Below are positions 1 through 7,672 of a stretch of 51,310 bases of DNA, in pieces (position 1 is the stretch's first letter; every line of letters starts with the position of its first letter). This stretch comes from Cellulomonas sp. APG4. Its GTDB lineage: Bacteria; Actinomycetota; Actinomycetes; Actinomycetales; Cellulomonadaceae. The translations under genes and the position numbers were made by a program. The DNA lies in assembly GCF_009996735.1 (NCBI RefSeq), contig NZ_JAACYI010000025.1, forward strand, positions 1 to 51,310, written 5' to 3'. The notes beneath the pieces are model-generated. The model was given only the letters and a program-made list of their open reading frames with translations, had not been told where the DNA came from and searched no databases.

Positions 1-38
1 TCGGCGTGGGGGGTGGGGGGGGCGTCGTGGTGGGGGGG

Positions 39-126
<88 letters not shown>

Positions 127-164
127 CAGCGGGCCCCCGGCCCCGCCCCTACGGTCGTCCGTGG

Positions 165-190
165 GACGAGCCTCCGCGACGGAGCTCGTC
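165..190 (-). terminator. hairpin after levansucrase gene
   Basis: GACGAG and CTCGTC enclose a second stem CTCCG-CGA-CGGAG with one bulged base. It lies 8 nt past the stop codon of the minus-strand levansucrase gene. There is no U-tract, as is common in high-GC actinobacteria, so termination is inferred from stem strength and place. Confidence 0.6.
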
Positions 191-197
191 CGCCGGG

Positions 198-1577
198 TCA
201 GGGAACCGACCGGTTGGCCGGGATGTACCCGTACGGGAGCTCGGCGACGAGCTCGGAGGTCCTGGCCGCACCGTCGAGCTCGATCTCGAGGGTGGGCGCG
301 AGGGTGCCTCCGTAGCGGACACCACCGTCGGCGGTGGGCACGGTGTCGATGAAGCTCTCGACCAGCAGGTTGGGCATCACGTAGTCCGAGTAGTTCTGCA
401 GCGGTGCGTCCTGCGGGTTGCCGAGAACGAGGGCACTCCCGTTGAGCGGCTTGTAGTCGCTGCGGAGCCCGGCTCCGACGAACCCGTAGAGACCGTCCGG
501 TCCCCACAGGCCCGGTGCGAAGGTGAACTCGTGGCTGATGGTCCACAGGTAGTAGCGGCCTTCGTGCACCACGAGGTGCGGGCGCTCGGTCTGCTGGTTC
601 ACGCACTCCGCTGAGAGGAGCGGCGGCATGAGCCGCCAGCTCGTGAAGTCCGAGCCGCGGTTGAGGCGCAGGAGCCCGATGTTGCCTGTGTAGTACCGGG
701 CGTCGTCCGGCACCACGTGGCCCGGTGGGACGCGGCCGATCTCCTTGCGGTCGCACCTGTGCGAACCGGCCACACCTCCGTTGTTCCCCTCGAACAGGGC
801 GTAGATCTGGCGGTCCGTCGGGTCGCGGAAGACGAACGGGTCGCGGAAGGCGTAGATGATCGGTCCGCTCTCGGACTGCTCGAGCGTCTGGTAGAGCCTG
901 CCGTCCGCCTCGGCGATGATCGTGTGGTCCTCGAAGCCTGTGAACCACACCCCGTCGTCGTCGGCGTGGATGCGGCCCTCGGCGTGCGCGAGCCGCTGGA
1001 GGGCGTCGGTGGGATCGATGCCGCCGTCGTCCCGCCCGGAGGCCGTGTAGAACGCGTGGACGTCGTCGTCCTCGGTGATGACGGTCGAGCCGGCCCACTC
1101 CCGCGAACCGAAGGACGAGTCGGCGGGGAACAGCTCTCCGCCGTAGGTCCAGCTCTGCGCGTCCTGGGAGTAGAAGTACCCGATCCGGGCCTGCCAGTGC
1201 CGGTCCCCGAAGAAGATGTCTCGGGGTGCCACCAGCGAGAAGATGATGTTCCATCCCTCGTACGCCACGGGCTCCATGTCGAGATCTGTCAGCGGCCAGG
1301 TGTCCCAGACCCAGACCTCCTCGGTCATGAGCGGGAAGTCCTCGGGGATCCGTGGCTTGGTGTTGCTGTCGTCCGGCGCGATCTTGAGCGCGTCGGCGCG
1401 GGTCCAGTTGGCGACATAGGTCGAACCCGGGTGGAAGACGGCCTTCGTCTCCACGCCACCCTTACCCCGGTCCGGGGTGAGGTCCGGCCGGTCGACTGCC
1501 GCGGACGGCAGCTGCAGCGCAGCGATCATCGTCACGGCACACACGGCGCCCAGCGCGCCTCGTACAGCTCTTCTCAT
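198..1577 (-). CDS. Secreted GH68 levansucrase / fructosyltransferase
   Basis: A 459-residue protein with an N-terminal signal peptide (basic MRRAVRG, hydrophobic to about residue 27, SAA before VDRP). It shows the three GH68 catalytic elements in order: WDTWPL with nucleophile D92, an RDP motif with transition-state stabiliser D246, and QTERPH with acid/base E331. REWAGS and FEGNNGG also match the family. GH68 enzymes split sucrose and transfer fructose to build levan or fructo-oligosaccharides, or hydrolyse it; which product is made cannot be read here. The reading frame stays open to 1865, but the ATG at 1577 is chosen because it begins the signal peptide and has GGGGGA upstream. A LacI gene lies directly upstream on the same strand with an operator between them, suggesting sugar-controlled expression. 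Confidence 0.92.
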   Translation of the reverse strand: MRRAVRGALGAVCAVTMIAALQLPSAAVDRPDLTPDRGKGGVETKAVFHPGSTYVANWTRADALKIAPDDSNTKPRIPEDFPLMTEEVWVWDTWPLTDLDMEPVAYEGWNIIFSLVAPRDIFFGDRHWQARIGYFYSQDAQSWTYGGELFPADSSFGSREWAGSTVITEDDDVHAFYTASGRDDGGIDPTDALQRLAHAEGRIHADDDGVWFTGFEDHTIIAEADGRLYQTLEQSESGPIIYAFRDPFVFRDPTDRQIYALFEGNNGGVAGSHRCDRKEIGRVPPGHVVPDDARYYTGNIGLLRLNRGSDFTSWRLMPPLLSAECVNQQTERPHLVVHEGRYYLWTISHEFTFAPGLWGPDGLYGFVGAGLRSDYKPLNGSALVLGNPQDAPLQNYSDYVMPNLLVESFIDTVPTADGGVRYGGTLAPTLEIELDGAARTSELVAELPYGYIPANRSVP

Positions 1578-1645
1578 CGTTCTGTCCCCCAGAGTCCTGC
1601 GCGGGCGGCGGCGCGGCACGGCCGCACTGCCGTCACGCTTCGACC

Positions 1646-1667
1646 GCGCTGACACCGATGTCAGCGC
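1646..1667. promoter_or_regulatory. 9-bp inverted repeat in levansucrase leader
   Basis: GCGCTGACA and TGTCAGCGC are a perfect inverted repeat with a 4-nt spacer CCGA, 69 bp upstream of the levansucrase start. The core TGACACCGATGTCA resembles a LacI-family site with a central CG, but it could equally be an mRNA hairpin. Confidence 0.5.
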
Positions 1668-1711
1668 AGAACCATGCAGCCGGTCGCCACCGGCGTGAGG
1701 AGCTTCCTGCG

Positions 1712-1746
1712 TCGGGGAGCCCCCGAGAGGCGGCACCGAGGTGCCG
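1712..1746. other. two adjacent hairpins in levansucrase leader
   Basis: TCGGGG-AGC-CCCCGA (1712-1726) is followed by CGGCACC-GA-GGTGCCG (1731-1746). A further imperfect repeat GCGCAAGA/TCTTGTGC sits at 1777-1793. The rest of the 308-bp space between levansucrase and the LacI gene shows no open frame of its own. The leader is therefore unusually structured; an attenuation role is possible but unproven. Confidence 0.45.
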
Positions 1747-1848
1747 TCCTCAACTGAACACCTATGGGTGAACTTCGCGCAAGACTCTTGTGCAGTTGAC
1801 CATGACTGGGCTAGTGCCGCCGTGCGCCACGGGGCCTGCGGGCAACGT

Positions 1849-1862
1849 GGACAACGTTGTCC
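1849..1862. promoter_or_regulatory. perfect LacI-type operator GGACAACGTTGTCC
   Basis: A fully symmetric 14-bp palindrome with the central CG that LacI-family proteins contact. It lies 24 bp beyond the stop codon of the LacI gene and 271 bp upstream of the levansucrase start, the only gene it could control in cis. The promoter itself could not be identified. Confidence 0.65.
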
Positions 1863-1885
1863 CATCGCTGGGCGGACATCACAGG

Positions 1886-2962
1886 TCAGAGTGCACTGAC
1901 GATCGCGGGCCGAGGCATGATCTCGCCCGAGCCGCGCACGACGAGTCGCGTCGGCAGGAGGGTCTCGGCCGGGGGGAGGTGGGGCTCCTCGAGGCGCGCG
2001 AACACCCGCTCGGCTGCCGTGCGGCCGATCGCCACAGGGTCCTGCGCGACCACGGTGACCGCGGGGTCCAGGAGGTCGGCGAGATCGAAGTCGTCGAAAC
2101 CCACCACGGCGACATCGTGGTGCAGCCCGAGGGAGCGAAGGGCCCGGATCGCTCCGATGGTCACGAGGTTCTGGCTCGTGAACAGTGCCGTGGGTGGTTC
2201 GGGGGCGCGGAGCAGTCGCTGCACGGCCTCGAAGGCGTCATCGACCGAGCGGAGGTTCTCGACGACGAGCGCAGGGTCCACCGGCGCCCCGGCGGTCCGC
2301 ATCGCCAGCAGGTAGCCGTTCCGCCGGTCGCGTGCCGTGGCGATCGTCGTCAGGTCGCCGAGGAAGGCGATCCGCCGATGGCCCCGCCGCAGCAGGTGGG
2401 CCGTGGCGCCGCGGGCCCCCGCCGTGTTGTCGACGAGCACGGTGTCGACCGTGAGGTTGACGGGCGGACGGTCGACGAGCACGATCGGCGTCCCGGCATC
2501 GACCTCGGGCTGGAGGTAGTCCTGCGGTGCGCATGCGGTCGAGATGATCAGCCCGTCGACCCGCCGCGCGGTGAAGGCTGCGACGAGGGCACGCTCGCGC
2601 TCCGGGCTCTCATCGGTGCTCGCCGAGAACACGGCCACGGCCCGGGAGTGCGCGACGTCCTCGACGGCACGGTGGATCGAGGCGCAGAACGGGTTGTCGA
2701 CGCTCGCCAGCACCAGCCCAAGGCTGCGGGACCGCCGACCGGTACGCCTCAGGTTGCCGGCGATGAGGTCGGGCTGGAAGCTCAGCTCCAGAGCAGCGGC
2801 CTTGACCCGCTCGCTCATCGCGACCGATACCCCGGTCTCACCGTTGACCACGCGGGAGACGGTCTTGATGCTGACGCCCGCGAGCGCGGCGACGTCGCGC
2901 ATGGTCGCGCGCGGTCGCGCACGTGGTGCGGGGGCCTCGTCGCGACGGGGTGCGGTGCTCAC
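1886..2962 (-). CDS. LacI-family repressor (levansucrase-linked)
   Basis: A 358-residue LacI/GalR protein. The helix-turn-helix and hinge occupy residues 21-75 (MRDVAALAGVSIKTVSRVVN), followed by a periplasmic-binding-protein-like effector domain with the usual VGFDDFDLADLLDPAVTVV segment near the end. The GTG at 2962 is preferred because GGGAGGG precedes it; an internal ATG at 2902 would start right at the helix-turn-helix. It sits immediately upstream of the levansucrase gene in the same direction, with a perfect LacI-type palindrome between them, so it is the likely regulator of that gene. The effector is unknown; a sucrose- or fructose-derived sugar is a guess from context. Confidence 0.9.
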   Translation of the reverse strand: MSTAPRRDEAPAPRARPRATMRDVAALAGVSIKTVSRVVNGETGVSVAMSERVKAAALELSFQPDLIAGNLRRTGRRSRSLGLVLASVDNPFCASIHRAVEDVAHSRAVAVFSASTDESPERERALVAAFTARRVDGLIISTACAPQDYLQPEVDAGTPIVLVDRPPVNLTVDTVLVDNTAGARGATAHLLRRGHRRIAFLGDLTTIATARDRRNGYLLAMRTAGAPVDPALVVENLRSVDDAFEAVQRLLRAPEPPTALFTSQNLVTIGAIRALRSLGLHHDVAVVGFDDFDLADLLDPAVTVVAQDPVAIGRTAAERVFARLEEPHLPPAETLLPTRLVVRGSGEIMPRPAIVSAL

Positions 2963-3019
2963 CGGCTCGCCCTCCCGCGCCAGTCGGTGTCGGGGGTGGA
3001 TCGCTGGCGCCGCGGGTTG

Positions 3020-3025
3020 ATCATA
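3020..3025 (-). promoter_or_regulatory. -10 box of LacI gene 1886-2962
   Basis: Read on the minus strand this is TATGAT, a good -10 hexamer in otherwise GC-rich DNA, 57 bp upstream of the GTG start. No convincing -35 is seen. Confidence 0.45.
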
Positions 3026-3181
3026 CTTGTCCGGTCTCCTGCGGAACGTGCCGTCGCACCCGGACCGCGCGTGGGCGGGGCTGCGTGCGCGCGGGCATCG
3101 GACGGCGTGCGTGCGGACCCGCGGTGCGGGCGTGCCGGGGCGGGCGCGGTTCGAGGGCGTGGTGCGGAGCCTTGAGCTGTG

Positions 3182-3194
3182 AAGCGCTTAGGCT
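3182..3194 (+). promoter_or_regulatory. operator AAGCGCTT overlapping -10 TAGGCT
   Basis: AAGCGCTT (3182-3189) is followed by -10 TAGGCT (3189-3194), which starts inside the palindrome. The ATG of the LacI gene is at 3218. The same operator/-10 overlap recurs before the binding-protein gene at 4393-4406, which supports autoregulation and shared control by this LacI protein. Confidence 0.7.
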
Positions 3195-3217
3195 TCGACG
3201 CGGACGAGGAGGTGGGC

Positions 3218-4345
3218 ATGGCGAAGCGGCCGACGGTGTACGACGTCGCGCAGGAGGCCGGCGTGTCCATCGCGACCGTGTCGTTCGCGTTCCGCCAGCC
3301 CGAGCGCGTGCGCGAGAGCACGCGCGCGGCGGTGCTCGAGGCCGCGCGTCGCCTCGGTTACGTGCCGAGCGCGAGCGCTCGGGGGCTCGCGCGCGGACGC
3401 ACGGGTGCCCTCGGCCTGTACTCGTTCGACATGCTGCTCGAGGCCGACGGCACGAGCGGTGGCCGCCCCGTGCGCAGCGACCCCGGCGCGTACTTCGGTG
3501 GTGACGTGGCCGAGCGTGCGTTCGCGGACGACGCCGACGACGAGGACTTCCGCGTGTTCCCGCTCTACGTGGACGAGGTCCAGCGTGGGTTCGAGCTCGA
3601 GTGCGCCCGGCGGGGTCGGGCGCTGCTCATCGGCCGCGGCCCGGGCGGCGAGGACCGGGGGGTGATCGACGTCGCGAGCCGGGTCGACGGCCTCGCGGTG
3701 TTCCCCGGCGACCGCTCGGAGGAGATCCTCGACCAGCTCGCGCGCCGCCTGCCGGTGGTCGCGTTCGCGATGCCGTACGGCGAGGGGGCGCTGCACCACG
3801 TGCGCGTCGACAACGTGGGAGGTGCCCGGGACCTGACGGAGCACCTGATCACCGAGCACGGCGCCCGGCACGTCGAGTTCGTCGGGTCACCCGAGATGAC
3901 GGACTACGCCGAGCGCTTCCAGGGCATGCGTGCGGCGCTGCGCGAGCGCGGCCTGCGCGTGCCCGAGCGGGTGCTCGACCCGACGCCCCTCGCGGCCGAC
4001 GACCCGTTCCCGGTGGTGCGGGCGCTGAGCCGCACCGACGCGCTGCCCGACGCGCTCGTGTGCGCGAGCGACCAGCACGCGATGGACCTCATGACCGTGC
4101 TGCGTTCCGAGGGGCGCGACGTGCCGCGTGACGTCGCGGTGACCGGGTTCGACGGCGTGGTCGCGGGACGCCTGCACCGGCCGAGCCTCACCACCGCGCG
4201 GCAGCCGATGGAGGCGATGGGCCGGTTCGCCGTCGACGTGCTCATGGCGTCGCTCGCCGATCCCGACGCGCCGCCGGTGGACCGCACGCTCCCGGTGCGG
4301 CTGCTGCACCGCGAGTCCTGCGGCTGCCCCTCCCCGCACGCCTGA
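3218..4345 (+). CDS. LacI-family regulator of the beta-glucan operon
   Basis: A 375-residue LacI/GalR protein: helix-turn-helix at the extreme N-terminus (MAKRPTVYDVAQEAGVSIAT), hinge with ARGLARGRTGALGLY, then a sugar-sensing domain ending in VAVTGFDGVVAGRLHRPSLTT. The ATG at 3218 has GGAGGTGGG in front and begins directly with the DNA-binding domain. An insert rich in Asp and Glu near residues 80-120 is longer than usual. The gene precedes the solute-binding protein gene by 135 bp, and identical AAGCGCTT operators occur in front of both genes. It is probably a repressor released by an imported glucooligosaccharide; the ligand is inference. Confidence 0.92.
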   Translation: MAKRPTVYDVAQEAGVSIATVSFAFRQPERVRESTRAAVLEAARRLGYVPSASARGLARGRTGALGLYSFDMLLEADGTSGGRPVRSDPGAYFGGDVAERAFADDADDEDFRVFPLYVDEVQRGFELECARRGRALLIGRGPGGEDRGVIDVASRVDGLAVFPGDRSEEILDQLARRLPVVAFAMPYGEGALHHVRVDNVGGARDLTEHLITEHGARHVEFVGSPEMTDYAERFQGMRAALRERGLRVPERVLDPTPLAADDPFPVVRALSRTDALPDALVCASDQHAMDLMTVLRSEGRDVPRDVAVTGFDGVVAGRLHRPSLTTARQPMEAMGRFAVDVLMASLADPDAPPVDRTLPVRLLHRESCGCPSPHA

Positions 4346-4377
4346 CCTGGGCGGACGGCCGACGACGGCGTCCTGTG

Positions 4378-4433
4378 TTGCGGATCACTTTCTAAGCGCT
4401 TAAGGTGCCCACGGGACGGTAGTTAAGCGCATA
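4378..4433 (+). promoter_or_regulatory. promoter and twin LacI operators of transport operon
   Basis: -35 TTGCGG (4378-4383), a 17-nt spacer and -10 TAAGGT (4401-4406). The perfect palindrome TAAGCGCTTA (4393-4402) covers the end of the spacer and the start of the -10 box. A one-mismatch copy, TAAGCGCATA, lies at 4424-4433; the centres are 31 bp apart, about three helical turns, which would let two repressor dimers bind the same face of the DNA. Confidence 0.72.
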
Positions 4434-4480
4434 GATGCGCGGCACCCCACCCCCGGGGGACTCGACGAGGAGGACATGCC

Positions 4481-5734
4481 ATGAACAGGAACGTGCGGGT
4501 GGGCGCCGCGGCGCTCGCCATCACCGCTCTCGGGCTCGCTGGATGCGGGCGCGGCGACGCCGGAGACGGCGAGGCGGCGCCCGAGGAGGCCGCGGCCGTC
4601 GAGGAGGGCGCCGCGAGCGGCACCATCGAGGTGTGGGCCATGGGCACCGAGGGCGAGAACCTCGGCGCGTTCACCGACGCGTTCGCCGAGGAGAACCCCG
4701 ACGTCGACGTCCAGGTGACCGCGATCCCGTGGGACGCGGCGCACGACAAGATCGCGACGGCGATCGCGGGCGGCCAGACGCCCGACGTCACGATGATCGG
4801 CACCACCTGGATGGGCGAGTTCGCCGCGACCGGTGCGCTCGACCCGACGCCCGACCTCATCGACGGCGACGCGTTCTTCGAGGGCGCGTGGGAGAGCACG
4901 AACGTGGGCGGCACCCACTACGGCGTGCCGTGGTACGTCGAGACGCGTGTGCTCTACCACCGCGCCGACCTCGAGTCGCCGACCGACTGGGCCGGGCTGA
5001 CCGCCATGGCTGCCGACGCCCAGGCGGCCGGCGCCGAGTGGGGCGTCAACCTCCAGCCCGGTCAGACCGGCGCCTGGCAGACGTTCATGCCGTTCGCGTG
5101 GCAGGCCGGCGCCGAGATGACGAACGAGGACGGCACCGAGTTCACCATCGACAGCCCCGAGATGGTCGAGGCGCTCGCGTACTACCAGTCGTTCTTCACC
5201 GACGGGCTCGCGCCGACCGACCTGCCGCAGGGTTCGCTCGAGCCGTCGTTCATGGCCGGTGACATCGGCGCTTTCGTCTCGGGTCCGTGGCACGTGGGCA
5301 TCCTCGAGGAGCTCGACGCCGCGGGGATGGCCGACGTCGCGCTCTCCCCGCTGCCCGCGGGCGAGGAGCAGGCCTCGTTCATCGGTGGAGCGAACCTCGC
5401 GGTGTTCGAGGACTCGGACAACCGTGACGCCGCGTGGAAGCTCGTCGAGTGGCTGAGCCGCCCCGAGACCCAGGTGGCCTGGTACGAGACGGTCAACGAC
5501 CTGCCGTCGGTCGCCTCGGCGTGGGAGGACCCGGCGATCGCCGACGACGAGTACCTGGGCGTCTTCGGCGAGCAGCTCGAGACCGCCGTGGCGCCGCCCG
5601 CGATCCCCACGTGGGAGGAGGTCGCGAGCGTGATCGACACCGAGCTCGAGCGCCTCGCGAAGGCCGGGGCCGACCCGCAGGAGGTGGCGACCACCATCCA
5701 GCAGCAGGCCGAGGCCATCGGGACCGGTCTCTGA
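4481..5734 (+). CDS. Sugar ABC transporter solute-binding lipoprotein
   Basis: A 417-residue family 1 extracellular solute-binding protein. The signal peptide ends in lipobox LAGC with lipidated C22, followed by an acidic linker, then the binding domain beginning GTIEVWAMGTEGENL. It captures the oligosaccharide outside the membrane and passes it to the two permeases encoded next. No ATPase gene is in the operon, so a shared MsiK/UgpC-type ATPase elsewhere is expected, as is usual for actinobacterial sugar importers. Position and neighbours match the sophorooligosaccharide-binding protein of the Listeria innocua beta-1,2-glucan locus; ligand identity is inferred only from this. Confidence 0.92.
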   Translation: MNRNVRVGAAALAITALGLAGCGRGDAGDGEAAPEEAAAVEEGAASGTIEVWAMGTEGENLGAFTDAFAEENPDVDVQVTAIPWDAAHDKIATAIAGGQTPDVTMIGTTWMGEFAATGALDPTPDLIDGDAFFEGAWESTNVGGTHYGVPWYVETRVLYHRADLESPTDWAGLTAMAADAQAAGAEWGVNLQPGQTGAWQTFMPFAWQAGAEMTNEDGTEFTIDSPEMVEALAYYQSFFTDGLAPTDLPQGSLEPSFMAGDIGAFVSGPWHVGILEELDAAGMADVALSPLPAGEEQASFIGGANLAVFEDSDNRDAAWKLVEWLSRPETQVAWYETVNDLPSVASAWEDPAIADDEYLGVFGEQLETAVAPPAIPTWEEVASVIDTELERLAKAGADPQEVATTIQQQAEAIGTGL

Positions 5735-5735
5735 C

Positions 5736-6767
5736 ATGACCGCCCAGCCCGCGCTCCGACCCGGCGCACCCGCGCCGGGTCGGGGCACCCCCGACCAGCC
5801 GCGGCGGATCCGTACGCGCCCGCCCCTGTACCGCCGTCGGACGCGTGCGGCCTGGGGCTTCGCGCTGCCCTTCGTGCTGCTGTTCGTGACGTTCACGGCC
5901 GGCCCGGTGCTCATGTCGCTCGCGATGGCCGTGACGGACATCCGCAGCCGCGACCTGCGCAACCCCTTCGCGGTCGAGTTCGTCGGCCTCGAGAACTTCG
6001 TCGCCGTCGCTCAGGACCCGATGTTCCGCAAGGCCGCGGCGAACACCGCGTACTTCGTGCTCGTGGGCGTCCCGCTGACCCTCGCGGTCTCGCTCGCGGT
6101 CGCCGTGGTGCTCAACGCGGGGATCACGCGGCTGAAGACGTTCTTCCGTGTGGGCTACTACATGCCCGTCGTGACGAGCATCGTGGCGGTCGCGGTGGTG
6201 TGGCGGTTCCTGCTGCACCCCGACCAGGGCCTGCTCAACGAGGTGCTCGGCTGGTTCGGCATCGAGGGGCCCAACTGGCTCGCGAGCACCACCTGGGCCA
6301 TGCCGGCCATGATCGCGATGGCCACGTGGCGCTCGATCGGCACCCTCATCATCATCTTCCTGGCCGGGCTCCAGGGCGTGCCGACGTCGCTGCACGAGGC
6401 CGCGGCGCTCGACGGCGCCAACGCCTGGCAGCGGTTCCGCTTCATCACGCTGCCGACCATGCGCCCCACGCTCCTGTTCGGCGCCGTCATCACGGGCATC
6501 GGCTACGTGCAGTTCTTCGAGGAGCCGTTCGTGATGACCCAGGGCGGGCCGCTCAACAGCACGCTCTCGGTCGCCTTCCACACCTACAACCAGTTCGGCT
6601 TCGGCAACTACGGCTACGCCGCCGCGATGAGCTACGTGCTCTTCCTGGCCGTCGTCGTGCTGACGCTGATCCAGTTCCGCCTGCTCGGCGAGCGCGACAC
6701 CGTGCGCCGCCGCCGCTGGTGGCACCGCCGGCCCGCCGCCGTCGCGAGCAAGGAGATCGGACGATGA
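5736..6767 (+). CDS. Sugar ABC transporter permease, MalF/UgpA type
   Basis: A 343-residue inner-membrane permease with a cytoplasmic basic N-terminus and six predicted membrane segments (first at about residues 45-68). The EAA loop that contacts the ATPase reads LHEAAALDGANAWQRF. It starts one base after the stop of the binding-protein gene and overlaps the next permease by ATGA (6764-6767), so translation is coupled. It forms the transmembrane channel with the product of the next gene. Confidence 0.93.
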   Translation: MTAQPALRPGAPAPGRGTPDQPRRIRTRPPLYRRRTRAAWGFALPFVLLFVTFTAGPVLMSLAMAVTDIRSRDLRNPFAVEFVGLENFVAVAQDPMFRKAAANTAYFVLVGVPLTLAVSLAVAVVLNAGITRLKTFFRVGYYMPVVTSIVAVAVVWRFLLHPDQGLLNEVLGWFGIEGPNWLASTTWAMPAMIAMATWRSIGTLIIIFLAGLQGVPTSLHEAAALDGANAWQRFRFITLPTMRPTLLFGAVITGIGYVQFFEEPFVMTQGGPLNSTLSVAFHTYNQFGFGNYGYAAAMSYVLFLAVVVLTLIQFRLLGERDTVRRRRWWHRRPAAVASKEIGR

Positions 6768-7672
6768 GCGCCCCGACGCGCACGCCCCTGCCGCCCACCG
6801 AGCCCCCGACGGACGCCCCTGGCCGCCCCCGGCGCACGCGCGAGCGGCCCATCGGCACCGCGCGGCCGCACCTCGCCGCCTACCTCGTGCTGGGCCTGGG
6901 CCTGGTCGTGGTGATGAGCCCGTTCGTGTGGATGGCGCTCGCGTCGGTCAAGAGCGAGGGCGAGATCCGCCGCGTGCCACCCACCTGGTGGCCCGAGGCG
7001 CCCACGCTCGAGAACTTCCGCGACCTGTTCGAGCGCCTCGACTTCCCGCAGTTCTTCACCAACTCGACCCTCGTGGCCGCGGCGGTGACGCTCGGGAACC
7101 TCGTGTTCTGCTCGATGCTCGGGTACGTCCTCGCCAAGAGCGACTTCGCGGGCAAGCAGCTGCTGTTCCGCGTGGTGCTCGGAACGCTGATGATCCCCGG
7201 CATGGTGACCCTGGTCCCGCTGTTCGTGCTGGTCGCGAACATGGGGCTGGTCAACACCTACGGGGGGCTGATCCTGCCGTTCCTCGCGGCGCCGTTCGGG
7301 GTGTTCCTCATGCGGCAGTTCTTCCTGGGCATCCCGGACGAGCTCATCGACGCGGCCCGCGTCGACGGGGCGAGCGAGGCCCGGATCTTCGTGCAGATCG
7401 TCGTGCCGCTCGCCAAGCCCGCGCTCGCGACGCTCGCGATCCTCACCTTCCTGGGCTCGTGGAACAACTTCCTGTGGCCCCTGGTGGTCGCGACCACCGA
7501 GGACAAGTACACGCTCCCGGTCGCGCTCGCGCTCTACAGCACGGGCCAGAACCAGACCGACTACGGGCTGCTGCTCGCGGGCGCCGTCGTGGTGGTGGTG
7601 CCCGTGCTGATCGTCTTCCTGCTGCTCCAGCGGTACTTCGTGCAGGGCATCGCGATGACGGGGATCAAGTGA
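6764..7672 (+). CDS. Sugar ABC transporter permease, MalG/UgpE type
   Basis: A 302-residue permease with a Pro/Thr-rich cytoplasmic N-terminus, six membrane segments and an EAA loop reading ELIDAARVDGASEARIF. It ends in FVQGIAMTGIK, the typical MalG-type terminus. It overlaps the upstream permease by four bases, and its stop codon is shared with the GTG start of the phosphorylase gene. The upstream ATG in ATGA is used as start because the frame before it is only a shadow of the first permease gene. Confidence 0.93.
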   Translation: MSAPTRTPLPPTEPPTDAPGRPRRTRERPIGTARPHLAAYLVLGLGLVVVMSPFVWMALASVKSEGEIRRVPPTWWPEAPTLENFRDLFERLDFPQFFTNSTLVAAAVTLGNLVFCSMLGYVLAKSDFAGKQLLFRVVLGTLMIPGMVTLVPLFVLVANMGLVNTYGGLILPFLAAPFGVFLMRQFFLGIPDELIDAARVDGASEARIFVQIVVPLAKPALATLAILTFLGSWNNFLWPLVVATTEDKYTLPVALALYSTGQNQTDYGLLLAGAVVVVVPVLIVFLLLQRYFVQGIAMTGIK

